Shown here one piece after another: positions 44,545 to 53,390 of a stretch of DNA of 64,000 nt (position 1 is its first letter; each line of letters starts with the position of its first letter). The notes under the pieces are model-generated. The model had not been told where the DNA came from. It did no database searches and was given only the letters and a program-made list of their open reading frames with translations. This DNA comes from UBA2882 sp045542735 (lineage in GTDB: Bacteria > Bacillota > Clostridia > Lachnospirales > Lachnospiraceae), in the NCBI GenBank assembly GCA_045542735.1, contig JAZQLQ010000015.1:124001-188000 (forward strand), given 5' to 3'. The position numbers were made by a program, and so were the translations under genes.

Positions 44545-45603
44545 ATGAGCTGGGAAGAATATGTACGAAAAGTTGTTCCCTATACCCCTGGCGAACAACC
44601 CAATCGTCCCAATATGATTAAATTAAATACCAATGAATGTCCTTATCCGCCGGCGCCCGGAGTACGCAAGGTCTTGGATGAGTTTGACGTGGATAAGCTA
44701 CGCTTGTATCCCGATCCGCAGGCAGCGGTTTTGGTAGATGCATTGGCAAAATATTATGGAGTAAACGATACGGAAGTGTTTGTGGGTGTCGGTTCTGATG
44801 ATGTGCTGGCAATGATCTTTTTGACATTCTTTAATAGCAAAGCTCCTATTCTGTTTCCGGATATTACCTATTCGTTTTATGACGTATGGGCGGATTTGTA
44901 TCGGATTCCTTATAAAAAGATGTTATTGGATGAGGAGTTCAATATCCGCAAAGAGGATTACATAGGTGGGGAGCCAAAAGGTGGCATTATTTTCCCCAAT
45001 CCCAATGCGCCTACAGGTGTGTTAATGCCTTTATCTGAGATCGAAGAAATTGTGGCAGCCAATCCCGATGTCATTGTGGTTGTGGATGAAGCATATATTG
45101 ATTTTGGTGGAGAAAGCGCTCTGCCGTTAATCCGCAAATATGACAATCTGTTGGTGGTACAGACTTTTTCCAAGTCCCGTGCCATGGCAGGTATGCGTAT
45201 CGGCTATGCTTTTGGATGCGAAAAGTTAATCAAATATTTAAATGATGTGAAGTTTTCTTTTAATTCTTATACCATGGACCAGACAACGCTGGCGCTTGGT
45301 GTGGAAGCCATTGAGGATGATGCCTATTTTAAAGAAATCGTGGGTAAAATTATCAATACAAGAGAACGCGTAAAGAAAGAACTGAAAGAATTGGGCTTCT
45401 GCTTCCGGGATTCATCCAGCAATTTTATTTTTGCAACCCATCCCAAGTATGATGCAGTAGAGCTTTTTGAAGCCTTGCGCGCGGAAGATATCTATGTCCG
45501 TCATTTTGGTAGTGAAAGGATAAAAAATTATTTGCGTATTACCATCGGAACGGATGAAGAGATGGATACTTTATTGGCATTTTTGAAAGAATATATGAAA
45601 TAA
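44545..45603 (+). CDS. hisC: Histidinol-phosphate aminotransferase-type PLP enzyme
   Basis: A 352-residue fold-type I aminotransferase; HisC converts imidazole acetol phosphate and glutamate to histidinol phosphate. Seen are KLNTNECPYPPAPGV, FPNPNAPTGV, VVDEAYIDFGG and the PLP Lys in QTFSKSRAMAGMRIGYAFG (about 220). The start at 44545 is chosen because AAGGAG (44532-44537) precedes it. No other histidine genes are nearby, so another amino-acid or cell-envelope substrate is possible; HisC-like enzymes are promiscuous. It precedes the DUF368 gene by 15 bases. Confidence 0.87.
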   Translation: MSWEEYVRKVVPYTPGEQPNRPNMIKLNTNECPYPPAPGVRKVLDEFDVDKLRLYPDPQAAVLVDALAKYYGVNDTEVFVGVGSDDVLAMIFLTFFNSKAPILFPDITYSFYDVWADLYRIPYKKMLLDEEFNIRKEDYIGGEPKGGIIFPNPNAPTGVLMPLSEIEEIVAANPDVIVVVDEAYIDFGGESALPLIRKYDNLLVVQTFSKSRAMAGMRIGYAFGCEKLIKYLNDVKFSFNSYTMDQTTLALGVEAIEDDAYFKEIVGKIINTRERVKKELKELGFCFRDSSSNFIFATHPKYDAVELFEALRAEDIYVRHFGSERIKNYLRITIGTDEEMDTLLAFLKEYMK

Positions 45604-45618
45604 GGAAAAGGTGAAGAT

Positions 45619-46476
45619 ATGAAAGAAACGATCAAGAGTATTTTAAAGGGTATGGTCATTGGTGTGGCAAATATTATTCCCGGTGTCAGCGGTGGTACCA
45701 TGGCAGTATCAATGGGTATTTATGATAAGTTGATTCACTGCGTAACCCATATTTTGAAAGAGTTTAAAAAGAGTATTAAGTTTTTGATTCCCATCGGTAT
45801 CGGAATGGTCCTGGCTCTTGTAGGGCTTAGTTTTGTAATTGAAGCTGCGTTTGAGCATTTTCCGGCACAGACTAATTTGCTATTTATCGGTTTGATTGTG
45901 GGCGGACTTCCGGCTATTACCAAAAAGGTAAAGGGTAATACCATCCGTATCGGTTATATTATTGCGGCAGTTCTGTTTTTTGCAGTGGTTGTAGGTTTGG
46001 CAGCAGTTGGCGAAGGCAATGGTGCAGATGCGGATATGTCCTTCAATTTTATTAACGTATTGAAGTTTTTCGGTGTAGGTGTTGTTGCATCAGCAACCAT
46101 GGTGATTCCCGGTGTCAGCGGCTCCATGATGTTAATGCTTATGGGATATTATCAGCCGATTATTGAGACAATCAGTACTTTTGTCAAAGCCTTGGTGGCG
46201 TTCGATGTGCCCGTATTATTACAGTGTTGTGGCATTTTGGTTCCTATGGGACTTGGTATTGTCATCGGTATTGTGGTTATTGCCAAAATCATTGAGGTTA
46301 TTTTTGATAAGTTCCCCATGTATGCATATTGGGCGATTATTGGCTTGATTGTGGCATCACCTTTTGCCATTTTGTTGCTCAGTGAGTTTGGTAAGATTAC
46401 CATTGTAACCATTATTACAAGTGTAGTGACCTTTGCCCTTGGTTTTGTGGCAGCAATGAAGCTGGGAGAAGAATAA
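45619..46476 (+). CDS. DUF368 membrane protein (polyprenyl-phosphate transporter family)
   Basis: A 285-residue membrane protein with two repeats, each carrying the family signature: MVIGVANIIPGVSGGTMAVS near the N-terminus and SATMVIPGVSGSMMLMLMGYY in the middle. DUF368 (PF04018) proteins have been linked to returning undecaprenyl phosphate to the inner face of the membrane (PopT). That role fits this window, in which many genes consume that carrier. It lies 15 bases after hisC and one base before a methyltransferase gene, so the three are probably one transcript. Confidence 0.88.
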   Translation: MKETIKSILKGMVIGVANIIPGVSGGTMAVSMGIYDKLIHCVTHILKEFKKSIKFLIPIGIGMVLALVGLSFVIEAAFEHFPAQTNLLFIGLIVGGLPAITKKVKGNTIRIGYIIAAVLFFAVVVGLAAVGEGNGADADMSFNFINVLKFFGVGVVASATMVIPGVSGSMMLMLMGYYQPIIETISTFVKALVAFDVPVLLQCCGILVPMGLGIVIGIVVIAKIIEVIFDKFPMYAYWAIIGLIVASPFAILLLSEFGKITIVTIITSVVTFALGFVAAMKLGEE

Positions 46477-46477
46477 A

Positions 46478-47245
46478 ATGGAAAGTTACGGTGGATTTGC
46501 TTCCGTATATGATATATTTATGGATGAAACACCATATGAAGCATGGGAAGAGTTTCTTGTGAACAGTCTGAAAGCATATGGTGTTGATAGTGGTTTGGTG
46601 CTGGAACTTGGCTGTGGAACCGGGACTATGACAGAACGATTGGCAAATGCCGGCTATGATATGATTGGTGTGGATAATTCCTATGAAATGTTGGATGTTG
46701 CCATGCAGAAGAAAGCAGTTTCGGGCTTGGATATTTTGTATTTATGCCAGGATATGCGGGAGTTTGAATTGTACGGCACCGTGGCAGCAGTGGTCAGTGT
46801 ATGTGACAGTGTCAATTATATGACGGAGCCGGAGGATTTGCGGACGGTTTTTCGATTGGTAAATAATTATCTGGACCCGGACGGATTGTTTGTGTTTGAT
46901 TTTAATACTGACTACAAATATCGGGAAGTCATTGGCGATACGGTTATTGCGGAAAATCGTGAAGAGGGCAGTTTTATCTGGGAAAATACCTATGATGAAG
47001 AAACGCATATCAATGAATATGCCGTGACTTTTTATAAACCGGTATCAGAAAAAGAAGACACTTTGTATGAGCGGATTGAGGAGTTTCACTATCAGAGAGG
47101 GTATACTCTGGATGAAATGAAGCAGTTGATAGAGAGTGCCGGAATGTACTTTGATAAAGCAATCGATGCAGACACATTAGGAGAAGTAACTGATGAGAGT
47201 GAGCGGATTTATGTGTTTGCCAAAGAACAGGGAAAGAGTAAATAG
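46478..47245 (+). CDS. Class I SAM-dependent methyltransferase
   Basis: A 255-residue methyltransferase with the SAM-binding motif VLELGCGTGTMTERLANAGY (about 41-60), then GVDNSYEMLDVA and LYLCQDMREFEL. The core fits methyltransferase domain families 11/25; the C-terminal half has beta strands for the acceptor. It starts one base after the DUF368 stop and is followed one base later by hslO. The substrate is unknown, and nothing nearby points to one. Confidence 0.85.
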   Translation: MESYGGFASVYDIFMDETPYEAWEEFLVNSLKAYGVDSGLVLELGCGTGTMTERLANAGYDMIGVDNSYEMLDVAMQKKAVSGLDILYLCQDMREFELYGTVAAVVSVCDSVNYMTEPEDLRTVFRLVNNYLDPDGLFVFDFNTDYKYREVIGDTVIAENREEGSFIWENTYDEETHINEYAVTFYKPVSEKEDTLYERIEEFHYQRGYTLDEMKQLIESAGMYFDKAIDADTLGEVTDESERIYVFAKEQGKSK

Positions 47246-47246
47246 T

Positions 47247-48128
47247 ATGAAAGATTATATTGTAAGAGCAACAGCTGCAAATGCACAAATCCGTGCTTTT
47301 GCAGCAACAACAAAAAATATGGTGGAGTATGCAAGAGATGCCCATGGGACAAGTCCTGTTGCAACAGCGGCTTTGGGCAGATTGTTGACAGCCGGAGCCA
47401 TGATGGGAACCATGTTAAAGAGTGAGAAGGATTTATTGACCTTGCAGATTAAAGGTAGCGGACCTATGCATGGTGTGACAGTTACTGCAGATTCCGCTGC
47501 CAGAGTCAAAGGTTATGTAGATGTACCGGATGTCATGTTGCCGCCCAATGCAGTTGGCAAATTGGATGTGGGTGGTGCCCTTGGACTGGGTGTGTTGACG
47601 GTAATCCGTGATTTGGGTTTAAAAGAGCCTTATGTGGGACAAACTGTGTTACAGACAGGTGAGATTGCTGAAGACTTAACCTACTATTTTGCCACATCGG
47701 AGCAGATTCCCTCTACCGTAGGCTTAGGTGTTTTAATGGAAAAAAATAATACAGTGAAGCAGGCCGGTGGATTTATTATTCAGTTGATGCCCTTTGCAGA
47801 AGATAGTGTGATTGAAAAATTGGAGGAAAATCTTGCAAAAATCAATTCGGTAACTTCTGTTTTGGATCAGGGTAAGACACCGGAAGAAATGCTGGAGCTT
47901 TTATTGGAAGGAATGGACGTGGAAATTATGGATACCATTCCTACCGAGTTCTATTGCAATTGTGATAAAAAGAGGATTGAGAAGGCGCTTATAAGCGTCG
48001 GTCAAAAGGACTTAAAAGAAATGATCGATGACGGAAAAGAAATTGAAGTGAAATGTCATTTCTGTAATAGTGCTTACAAATTTTCAGTGGATGAGCTGAA
48101 GGAATTGTTGAAGAAAGCAAAGAGGTAA
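47247..48128 (+). CDS. hslO: Hsp33 redox-regulated chaperone
   Basis: A 293-residue Hsp33, a cytosolic holdase switched on by oxidative stress. The N-terminal domain starts DYIVRATAANAQIRAFAA and the C-terminal zinc-binding redox switch is intact: FYCNC (CxC) and CHFCNSAYKF (CxxC). The start at 47247 lies one base after the methyltransferase stop; the frame is open to 47193, inside that gene. nadE starts two bases after its stop, giving a tight transcript. Confidence 0.96.
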   Translation: MKDYIVRATAANAQIRAFAATTKNMVEYARDAHGTSPVATAALGRLLTAGAMMGTMLKSEKDLLTLQIKGSGPMHGVTVTADSAARVKGYVDVPDVMLPPNAVGKLDVGGALGLGVLTVIRDLGLKEPYVGQTVLQTGEIAEDLTYYFATSEQIPSTVGLGVLMEKNNTVKQAGGFIIQLMPFAEDSVIEKLEENLAKINSVTSVLDQGKTPEEMLELLLEGMDVEIMDTIPTEFYCNCDKKRIEKALISVGQKDLKEMIDDGKEIEVKCHFCNSAYKFSVDELKELLKKAKR

Positions 48129-48130
48129 AC

Positions 48131-50053
48131 ATGCAGAACGGATTTTTAAAAGTGGCGGCTATGACACCGCAAATCAGAGTAGCAGATCCAATGTATAATG
48201 CGGCACGTATTTGTGAGTGCATTGATGAGGGTGAAGAGAATAAGGCAAAGATTATGGTATTTCCTGAGCTTTGTATTACAGGATATACTTGCGGCGATTT
48301 ATTTTTGCAGGAACGACTTTTGGAGCAGGCAAAGCAGGCGTTGATGGTGATTGCAGAGCATACAGACGGTGTGGATGCCTTGATTTTTGTGGGACTTCCA
48401 TTGGAAAGAGACAACCGCTTATATAATGTGGCTGCTGTGATTAACTGCGGAGAAATCATGGGCTTTGTACCCAAGAGTGAAATTCCCTCCTATGGTGAGC
48501 ATGCAGAGGGTAGATATTTTGTGTCAGGAAATGAAATCCCTGTGATGCTTGATTTTGACGGACAGGAGATTCCTTTTGGAACAAACCTCTTATTTACTTC
48601 GGATGCGATAGATGGCTTAAGTGTAGCATGTGAGATCTGTGAAGATGCTTTGGTGGCTAAGACACCTTCTACAGACCATATTGCGGCAGGAGCCAATGTG
48701 ATTGTCAATTTATCTGCATCTGCAGAATATGTGGGAAAAGATGAATACAGACAGTTGATGGTACAGTCTCTCAGTGCAAGATTGATTTGCGGATATATCT
48801 ATGCCAATGCGGGAGAAGGGGAGAGTACTACCGATTTGGTATATGGCGGACACAATATCATTGCAGAAAATGGCAAGATATTGGCACAGGCCAAGAACTT
48901 TACTTGTGAAAATCTGTACAGTGATTTGGATATTTACCGTTTGCGTGCAGAGCGCAGAAAAATCAGAAACTTTGCACCGGTTACGGACAAAGAATATATG
49001 TTGATTCCTTTTGCGTTAGTGCGTGAGGAAACACAGTTAACCCGTACCTTTGAAAAAATGCCCTTTGTGCCGCAGGATGAAGCGAAACGCTTGAAGCGGT
49101 GTGAGGAGATTTTGTCCATTCAGGCTTATGGATTAAAGAAACGCATGGCGCATACCCATTCCAAATGTGCGGTGATTGGTATTTCCGGCGGTCTGGATTC
49201 TACTTTGGCACTGTTAGTTACAGCAAAAGCATTTGATTTGTTGGGATTGGATCATAAAGGAATTAAGGCAGTGACCATGCCTTGCTTCGGAACGACCGAC
49301 AGAACCTATGACAATGCCTGCCGCTTATCTCAAATGTTGGGTGCAGAGTTGATAGAAGTAGATATTAAGAAGTCAGTAACCTGTCATTTTGAAGATATTG
49401 GACAGGATATGGATAAGCATGATGTGACTTATGAAAATGCACAGGCGAGAGAACGTACCCAGGTGCTTATGGATATTGCAAACAAAGAGAACGGTATGGT
49501 AATCGGAACCGGAGATATGTCAGAGCTGGCATTAGGTTGGGCTACCTACAACGGAGATCATATGTCCATGTATGGTGTTAATGCAGGAGTGCCCAAGACA
49601 TTAGTCCGTCATTTAGTTCGTTTCTATGCCGATACTTGCGGGGATGAAAAACTGGCAACTGTCCTTATAGATGTATTGGATACACCGGTAAGTCCGGAGC
49701 TTTTACCGCCTGAGGATGGAAAAATCTCCCAGAAGACAGAGGATTTGGTAGGACCTTATGAATTGCATGACTTTTTCTTATATTACATGCTACGTTTGGG
49801 TTTTTCACCGTCCAAGGTGTTCCGCTTAGCACTGGAAACTTTTGCAGATGATTATTCTGCAGAGACTATTTATCAGTGGATTAAGACATTTTATCGTAGA
49901 TTTTTTATGCAACAGTTTAAGCGTTCTTGTTTGCCGGATGGGCCCAAGGTTGGTAGCGTGGGTGTATCTCCCAGAGGAGATCTGCGCATGCCCTCAGATG
50001 CCTGCGCAGATATATGGCTAGAAGAATTGGAAGAGTTACAGAGTGTTTTGTGA
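48131..50053 (+). CDS. nadE: NAD+ synthase, glutamine-hydrolysing
   Basis: A 640-residue two-domain enzyme for the last step of NAD synthesis. The N-terminal nitrilase-type glutaminase (about 1-290) has MVFPELCITGY (catalytic Glu), and the Cys nucleophile lies in the VACEICEDA stretch; the C-terminal ammonia-dependent synthase has the ATP loop IGISGGLDSTLALLV (about 349). MVIGTGDMSELALGWATYNG is a further hallmark. Its end overlaps a convergent small membrane protein gene by 18 bases. Confidence 0.97.
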   Translation: MQNGFLKVAAMTPQIRVADPMYNAARICECIDEGEENKAKIMVFPELCITGYTCGDLFLQERLLEQAKQALMVIAEHTDGVDALIFVGLPLERDNRLYNVAAVINCGEIMGFVPKSEIPSYGEHAEGRYFVSGNEIPVMLDFDGQEIPFGTNLLFTSDAIDGLSVACEICEDALVAKTPSTDHIAAGANVIVNLSASAEYVGKDEYRQLMVQSLSARLICGYIYANAGEGESTTDLVYGGHNIIAENGKILAQAKNFTCENLYSDLDIYRLRAERRKIRNFAPVTDKEYMLIPFALVREETQLTRTFEKMPFVPQDEAKRLKRCEEILSIQAYGLKKRMAHTHSKCAVIGISGGLDSTLALLVTAKAFDLLGLDHKGIKAVTMPCFGTTDRTYDNACRLSQMLGAELIEVDIKKSVTCHFEDIGQDMDKHDVTYENAQARERTQVLMDIANKENGMVIGTGDMSELALGWATYNGDHMSMYGVNAGVPKTLVRHLVRFYADTCGDEKLATVLIDVLDTPVSPELLPPEDGKISQKTEDLVGPYELHDFFLYYMLRLGFSPSKVFRLALETFADDYSAETIYQWIKTFYRRFFMQQFKRSCLPDGPKVGSVGVSPRGDLRMPSDACADIWLEELEELQSVL

Positions 50054-50497
50054 TAGGTTTGATACGGAGGCTTTATTCAGTGCGGCCTCAATTGCCTGTA
50101 TCAGAGCCTGGGAGGTATAACGGCTTTCCTCGTCATAGGTGATGTTGGCAAGGTCGACACCTTCATAAATCTGGCCCGCGATGGAATCAAAAGCAGGTTC
50201 CATTAAAGGGAACATGGTGGTAATAGTTTCGTTGATGTTTACCAGTCTTACGGCATTGATGTGGTTTTCATCTACAACGACTTCTACATTTACAACGCTG
50301 TTGTTTAGGGTAAGAGAGGTGGTATAGACACCGGGTACATAGGTTGCCTGTGCCATAGTTTCCATGGCTTCATCGGAATCCTTTTTGCCAAACATAAAGA
50401 TGAGTAAAACAACAAATAAAATAGCCAATGCTGCGAAAATAGCAGTGTATATTAATTCTTTCATATGAAGGACAACGATTTTGGTTTTATTTTGCAT
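50036..50497 (-). CDS. Small membrane-anchored protein, FMN-binding-like fold
   Basis: A 153-residue protein with one N-terminal helix (about 14-34) and a small soluble domain: VPGVYTTSLTLNNSVVNVEV followed by HINAVRLVNINE and the C-terminal YTSQALIQAIEAAL. This order of strands and final helix resembles FMN-binding domains (PF04205), in which the last motif attaches FMN to a Thr, but the similarity is faint. The start at 50497 has AGGAGA at a good distance. It converges on nadE (18-base overlap). A redox role is only a suggestion. Confidence 0.6.
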   Translation of the reverse strand: MQNKTKIVVLHMKELIYTAIFAALAILFVVLLIFMFGKKDSDEAMETMAQATYVPGVYTTSLTLNNSVVNVEVVVDENHINAVRLVNINETITTMFPLMEPAFDSIAGQIYEGVDLANITYDEESRYTSQALIQAIEAALNKASVSNLSQNTL

Positions 50498-50573
50498 GGA
50501 AATCTCCTTTGCAGATTACTTTATATAACTTATGAAACAGAACGGGAAATATGACAGGAACTTGGAGGATATT

Positions 50574-51413
50574 ATGAAATTTACAAAGATGCAAGGCTGT
50601 GGAAACGATTATGTATATGTGAACGGTTTCACAGAGGAAATCAAAGATAAACCTGCGTTTGTGAGAGCAGTCAGCGACAGACATTTTGGTGTGGGTGGTG
50701 ACGGTGCTATTTTTATCAACCCCTCGGATGTGGCAGATTTTGAAATGGAAATGTACAATGCAGACGGAAGCCGTTCTGAAATGTGCGGAAACGGTATCCG
50801 TTGTGTTGCCAAATTTGTATATGATAAAGGTATGACAGATCAACAACAAATCAGCATTGTCAGTGCAGGGCAGATAAAATATCTGGATTTGGATGTGAAA
50901 GAGGGCAAAGTTGCAAATGTAAAAGTAAATATGGGGGAACCGGTTTTGCGTGCCAAAGATGTTCCGGTCATCAGTACTATGGAAGAGTCTGTAGATGAGC
51001 CTATTATGGTACAGGGTACAGAATACCGTATGACCTGTGTTTCTATGGGTAATCCTCATGCCATTGTATTTATGGATGATGTTGCCAATCTGGAGATTGA
51101 AAAAATCGGACCTTATTTTGAAAATCATGAGGTATTTCCCAACCGTACCAATACAGAGTTTGTGGAAGTGGTAGACCGTAGTCATGTCAACATGCGTGTA
51201 TGGGAGCGCGGAACGGGCGAGACATTAGCTTGCGGAACAGGTTGCTGTGCCACGGTAGTTGCCTGTGTATTAAACGGATTGACAGATAATCAGGTGACTG
51301 TTAAGGTTCTTGGTGGTGAAATCTTCATTGAATGGGATAGAGAGAACAATTTGGTTTATATGACAGGACCGGCAACTACAGTATTTGAAGGCGAGTTTCC
51401 GTGGGAAGAATAG
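50574..51413 (+). CDS. dapF: Diaminopimelate epimerase
   Basis: A 279-residue epimerase making meso-diaminopimelate for lysine and peptidoglycan. Both catalytic Cys motifs are present: MCGNGIRCVAKF (about 72) and ACGTGCCATVVA (about 220), and the N-terminus FTKMQGCGNDYVYV is typical. The start at 50574 is chosen because GGAGG (50564-50568) precedes it; the frame is open to 50532. It is divergent from the small membrane protein gene and ends just before a hairpin. Confidence 0.97.
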   Translation: MKFTKMQGCGNDYVYVNGFTEEIKDKPAFVRAVSDRHFGVGGDGAIFINPSDVADFEMEMYNADGSRSEMCGNGIRCVAKFVYDKGMTDQQQISIVSAGQIKYLDLDVKEGKVANVKVNMGEPVLRAKDVPVISTMEESVDEPIMVQGTEYRMTCVSMGNPHAIVFMDDVANLEIEKIGPYFENHEVFPNRTNTEFVEVVDRSHVNMRVWERGTGETLACGTGCCATVVACVLNGLTDNQVTVKVLGGEIFIEWDRENNLVYMTGPATTVFEGEFPWEE

Positions 51414-51426
51414 AGATTGATAGAAA

Positions 51427-51465
51427 AAGGGAGATAGTCCGCATGTGATGCGGGATATCTCCCTT
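51427..51465 (+). terminator. Hairpin terminator after dapF
   Basis: AAGGGAGATA (51427-51436) pairs with TATCTCCCTT (51456-51465), with an inner CCGCAT/ATGCGG pair. The T-tract is poor, so it may be a weak or factor-assisted terminator. Confidence 0.65.
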
Positions 51466-51587
51466 GTGTCATTCTCAAAAAACAAATAGGAAAGTCAATG
51501 AATTCAGTGTATAATAAAAAAATCCAATTTCACCATAAATAAAAGTAACTATAAACGTATCTACAATGAAGAGGAAAGGGGAGCACT

Positions 51588-52130
51588 ATGGAGGATCGTG
51601 TGTTTGACCGGTGTATGGAACGCATCCGCCAAGGTGACAAAGATGCCCTCAAAGAGATTTACATTGCCTACGGAGGCTATGTATTCCATTTGATTTTGGG
51701 GATTCTTGGGAACCGTGAAAATGCGGAAGATGTGACCAGTGAGTTTTTTATTAAGCTCTGGGATATCGCGGATAAGTATGTACCGGGAACGGGGCACCGT
51801 GGATGGCTTAGCCGGATTGCAAGAAATATGGCAATCGATTTTCTGCGGGCACATAAGAGGGAACTTCCGTATGATATGGAAGAGCCGGAGTTTGAAACAG
51901 CTGCAGATGGCGGAGAAAATACGACGGAAGGTACGGTCATCGGCAATATGACTGTAGAAGAGGCGCTTTCGCAGCTAAAGCCTGCAGAGCGGGAAGTCGT
52001 ACATCTAAAGGTGATAGGAGATTTTACCTTTGAAGAAATAGCCAAGATGCTGGGTTCACCCATGGGTACGGTGACCTGGCGGTATCGGGAAGCAATCAAA
52101 AAATTAAGGAGGTGTGGCTATGAAGCGTGA
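51588..52130 (+). CDS. ECF-type RNA polymerase sigma factor
   Basis: A 180-residue sigma-70 family factor. Region 2 is about 20-90 (IYIAYGGYVFHLILGILGN, DVTSEFFIKLWD, ARNMAIDFLRAHKRE) and region 4 about 125-178 (LKPAEREVVHLKVIGDFTFE, LGSPMGTVTWRYREAIKKL). It overlaps the next gene, a membrane protein that is probably its anti-sigma factor, by 11 bases. TATAAT at 51510-51515 may be part of the promoter. It probably controls its own operon and other genes; its recognition sequence is unknown. Confidence 0.93.
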   Translation: MEDRVFDRCMERIRQGDKDALKEIYIAYGGYVFHLILGILGNRENAEDVTSEFFIKLWDIADKYVPGTGHRGWLSRIARNMAIDFLRAHKRELPYDMEEPEFETAADGGENTTEGTVIGNMTVEEALSQLKPAEREVVHLKVIGDFTFEEIAKMLGSPMGTVTWRYREAIKKLRRCGYEA

Positions 52131-53028
52131 TTTTCGTGAAGAATACAACAATTACATAGAGTCGGATATGCCGGATTTGTGGTCCCGTATTGAGCCAAAC
52201 CTCAAGGAGAAAGTACCGGTATCGCAGGTGGATGAGATTGCGACAACTACAGATATAGTCATCCGACCTGAAAATGTTCAAAATATAGAAGAAGTAAAAA
52301 ACAGAAGTAAAAAACAGAAGCAAAACAAAGCAAAAATCTATCGTTTTATTAAAGTAGCAACACCGGTTGCGGCAGGTATCTGCCTGTTGGTTATTGGTGT
52401 GGGAGTTATGAGCATTAGTCAGAAATCCATGGAAGCGGCACCGGAAGCAGATGCCTCAGCTTCTGAGTATGAATGTACAGAGGAATTTGCAGCAGAAGAA
52501 AGCTATGACTATATGGAGGAAAATGCGGAAGTAGAAGAAAGCTATGAATATGAGGAAGAAGCCGTAGCAGAAGCTCTTATGGAAGAAGAATTTGTAGAGG
52601 ATTATGCTTCAGCAGAAGAGGATTCGATTGAATGGGCTGAGGATTCAGTAGTAAATAATAGTATCGTGTTAGAAGATTCACAGGCTACCACGCAGTCAGA
52701 TAGTGTAGCTACTGAGAGCACAGGCGAAGAACATCTTCGTGAAGAAGAAAAAGAGATAGCCGGTGCAATATTACTTCGTATCGCCAAAGCATCCCAAAGC
52801 GAGAAAGAAGTTGGATTTGCTTACATTTATGTATTCCGATTGGAAGACGGAAGCAATCTGGAAGTTTATGTGACTGATGAACTATGCGGCGAATGGGAAG
52901 AAACAGACAGTAAGCTGCAACGGCAGAAAAATTATCTCTTGACGCTTGAAGTAGTCTCGGATAGTATGAAAAAAGAAGGTGATTTTTCGGCAGAATATGT
53001 ATTACAAGAAGCAGTAGAATTACCTTAA
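52120..53028 (+). CDS. Membrane-anchored anti-sigma-like protein with acidic/Tyr-rich spacer
   Basis: A 302-residue single-helix protein: cytosolic N-terminus (1-80) rich in charge, one helix (about 80-101, VATPVAAGICLLVIGVGVM), then an external Glu/Ala/Tyr-rich stretch (about 110-190, EEESYDYMEE-like), and a C-terminal domain (about 215-300) with mixed beta character. The place directly after an ECF sigma gene and the topology are those of an anti-sigma factor, though no zinc motif HxxxCxxC is present. The start at 52120 is chosen because AAGGAGGTG (52106-52114) precedes it. The spacer resembles one in the VWA lipoprotein of the same operon. Confidence 0.7.
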   Translation: MKRDFREEYNNYIESDMPDLWSRIEPNLKEKVPVSQVDEIATTTDIVIRPENVQNIEEVKNRSKKQKQNKAKIYRFIKVATPVAAGICLLVIGVGVMSISQKSMEAAPEADASASEYECTEEFAAEESYDYMEENAEVEESYEYEEEAVAEALMEEEFVEDYASAEEDSIEWAEDSVVNNSIVLEDSQATTQSDSVATESTGEEHLREEEKEIAGAILLRIAKASQSEKEVGFAYIYVFRLEDGSNLEVYVTDELCGEWEETDSKLQRQKNYLLTLEVVSDSMKKEGDFSAEYVLQEAVELP

Positions 53029-53048
53029 AGAAAAAGGAGGACATCCAA

Positions 53049-53267
53049 ATGGATATCAAAGAACAGATTGAGAAAATCGTAGACAAAGTAAAAAATGATG
53101 ATTCTTTCCGTGAGGATTTTATGAAGAATCCTGAGAAAGCAATTGAAAAAGTGGCAGGAATTGATATTCCTGACGGTATGGTAGATAAAGTGGTTGATGG
53201 CGTAAAAGCAAAAGTAAAAATGGATTCCATCGGTGACATTGCAGGCTCCATCAAAAAATTATTTTAA
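53049..53267 (+). CDS. Small 72-residue charged protein
   Basis: A 72-residue soluble protein: DIKEQIEKIVDKVKNDDSF, then FMKNPEKAIEKVAGIDIPDG, then a basic KAKVK segment and an amphipathic end. AAAAAGGAGG precedes its ATG at an ideal distance, so it is well translated. The layout (helical start, FxxNPxxA, then IDIPD) looks like a small helical bundle and recalls leader-type or Nif11-like short proteins, but no Gly-Gly leader cleavage site is seen and I make no functional claim. It lies 20 bases after the anti-sigma-like gene. Confidence 0.75.
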   Translation: MDIKEQIEKIVDKVKNDDSFREDFMKNPEKAIEKVAGIDIPDGMVDKVVDGVKAKVKMDSIGDIAGSIKKLF

Positions 53268-53305
53268 TTAATTTAAAAATTTTTTAAAAAATACCATAAA
53301 TATCC

Positions 53306-53390
53306 AAAAGCTCCTCCGTATCTATGACATAAGAGGGAACACAAAACACATTTGTGCGTGACTTATGTATAGAAAGGGAGGAGCTTTTTT
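53306..53390 (+). promoter_or_regulatory. Long hairpin sequestering the ribosome site of the VWA gene
   Basis: AAAAGCTCCTCC (53306-53317) pairs perfectly with GGAGGAGCTTTT (53377-53388), which is the ribosome-binding site of the VWA gene (ATG 53391). A second stem CTATGACATAAG / CTTATGTATAG (53322-53333 with 53362-53372, one bulge) and an inner CACAAA / TTTGTG stack inside it. T residues follow directly (TTTTTT-ATG). It could be an intrinsic terminator, a translation switch or both. Confidence 0.85.

Noticed and set aside
53049..53267. Reading the 72-residue protein as a Nif11-type peptide precursor
   Set aside because: It has a loosely similar layout but no Gly-Gly or similar leader cleavage site, no core peptide and no modification enzymes nearby.
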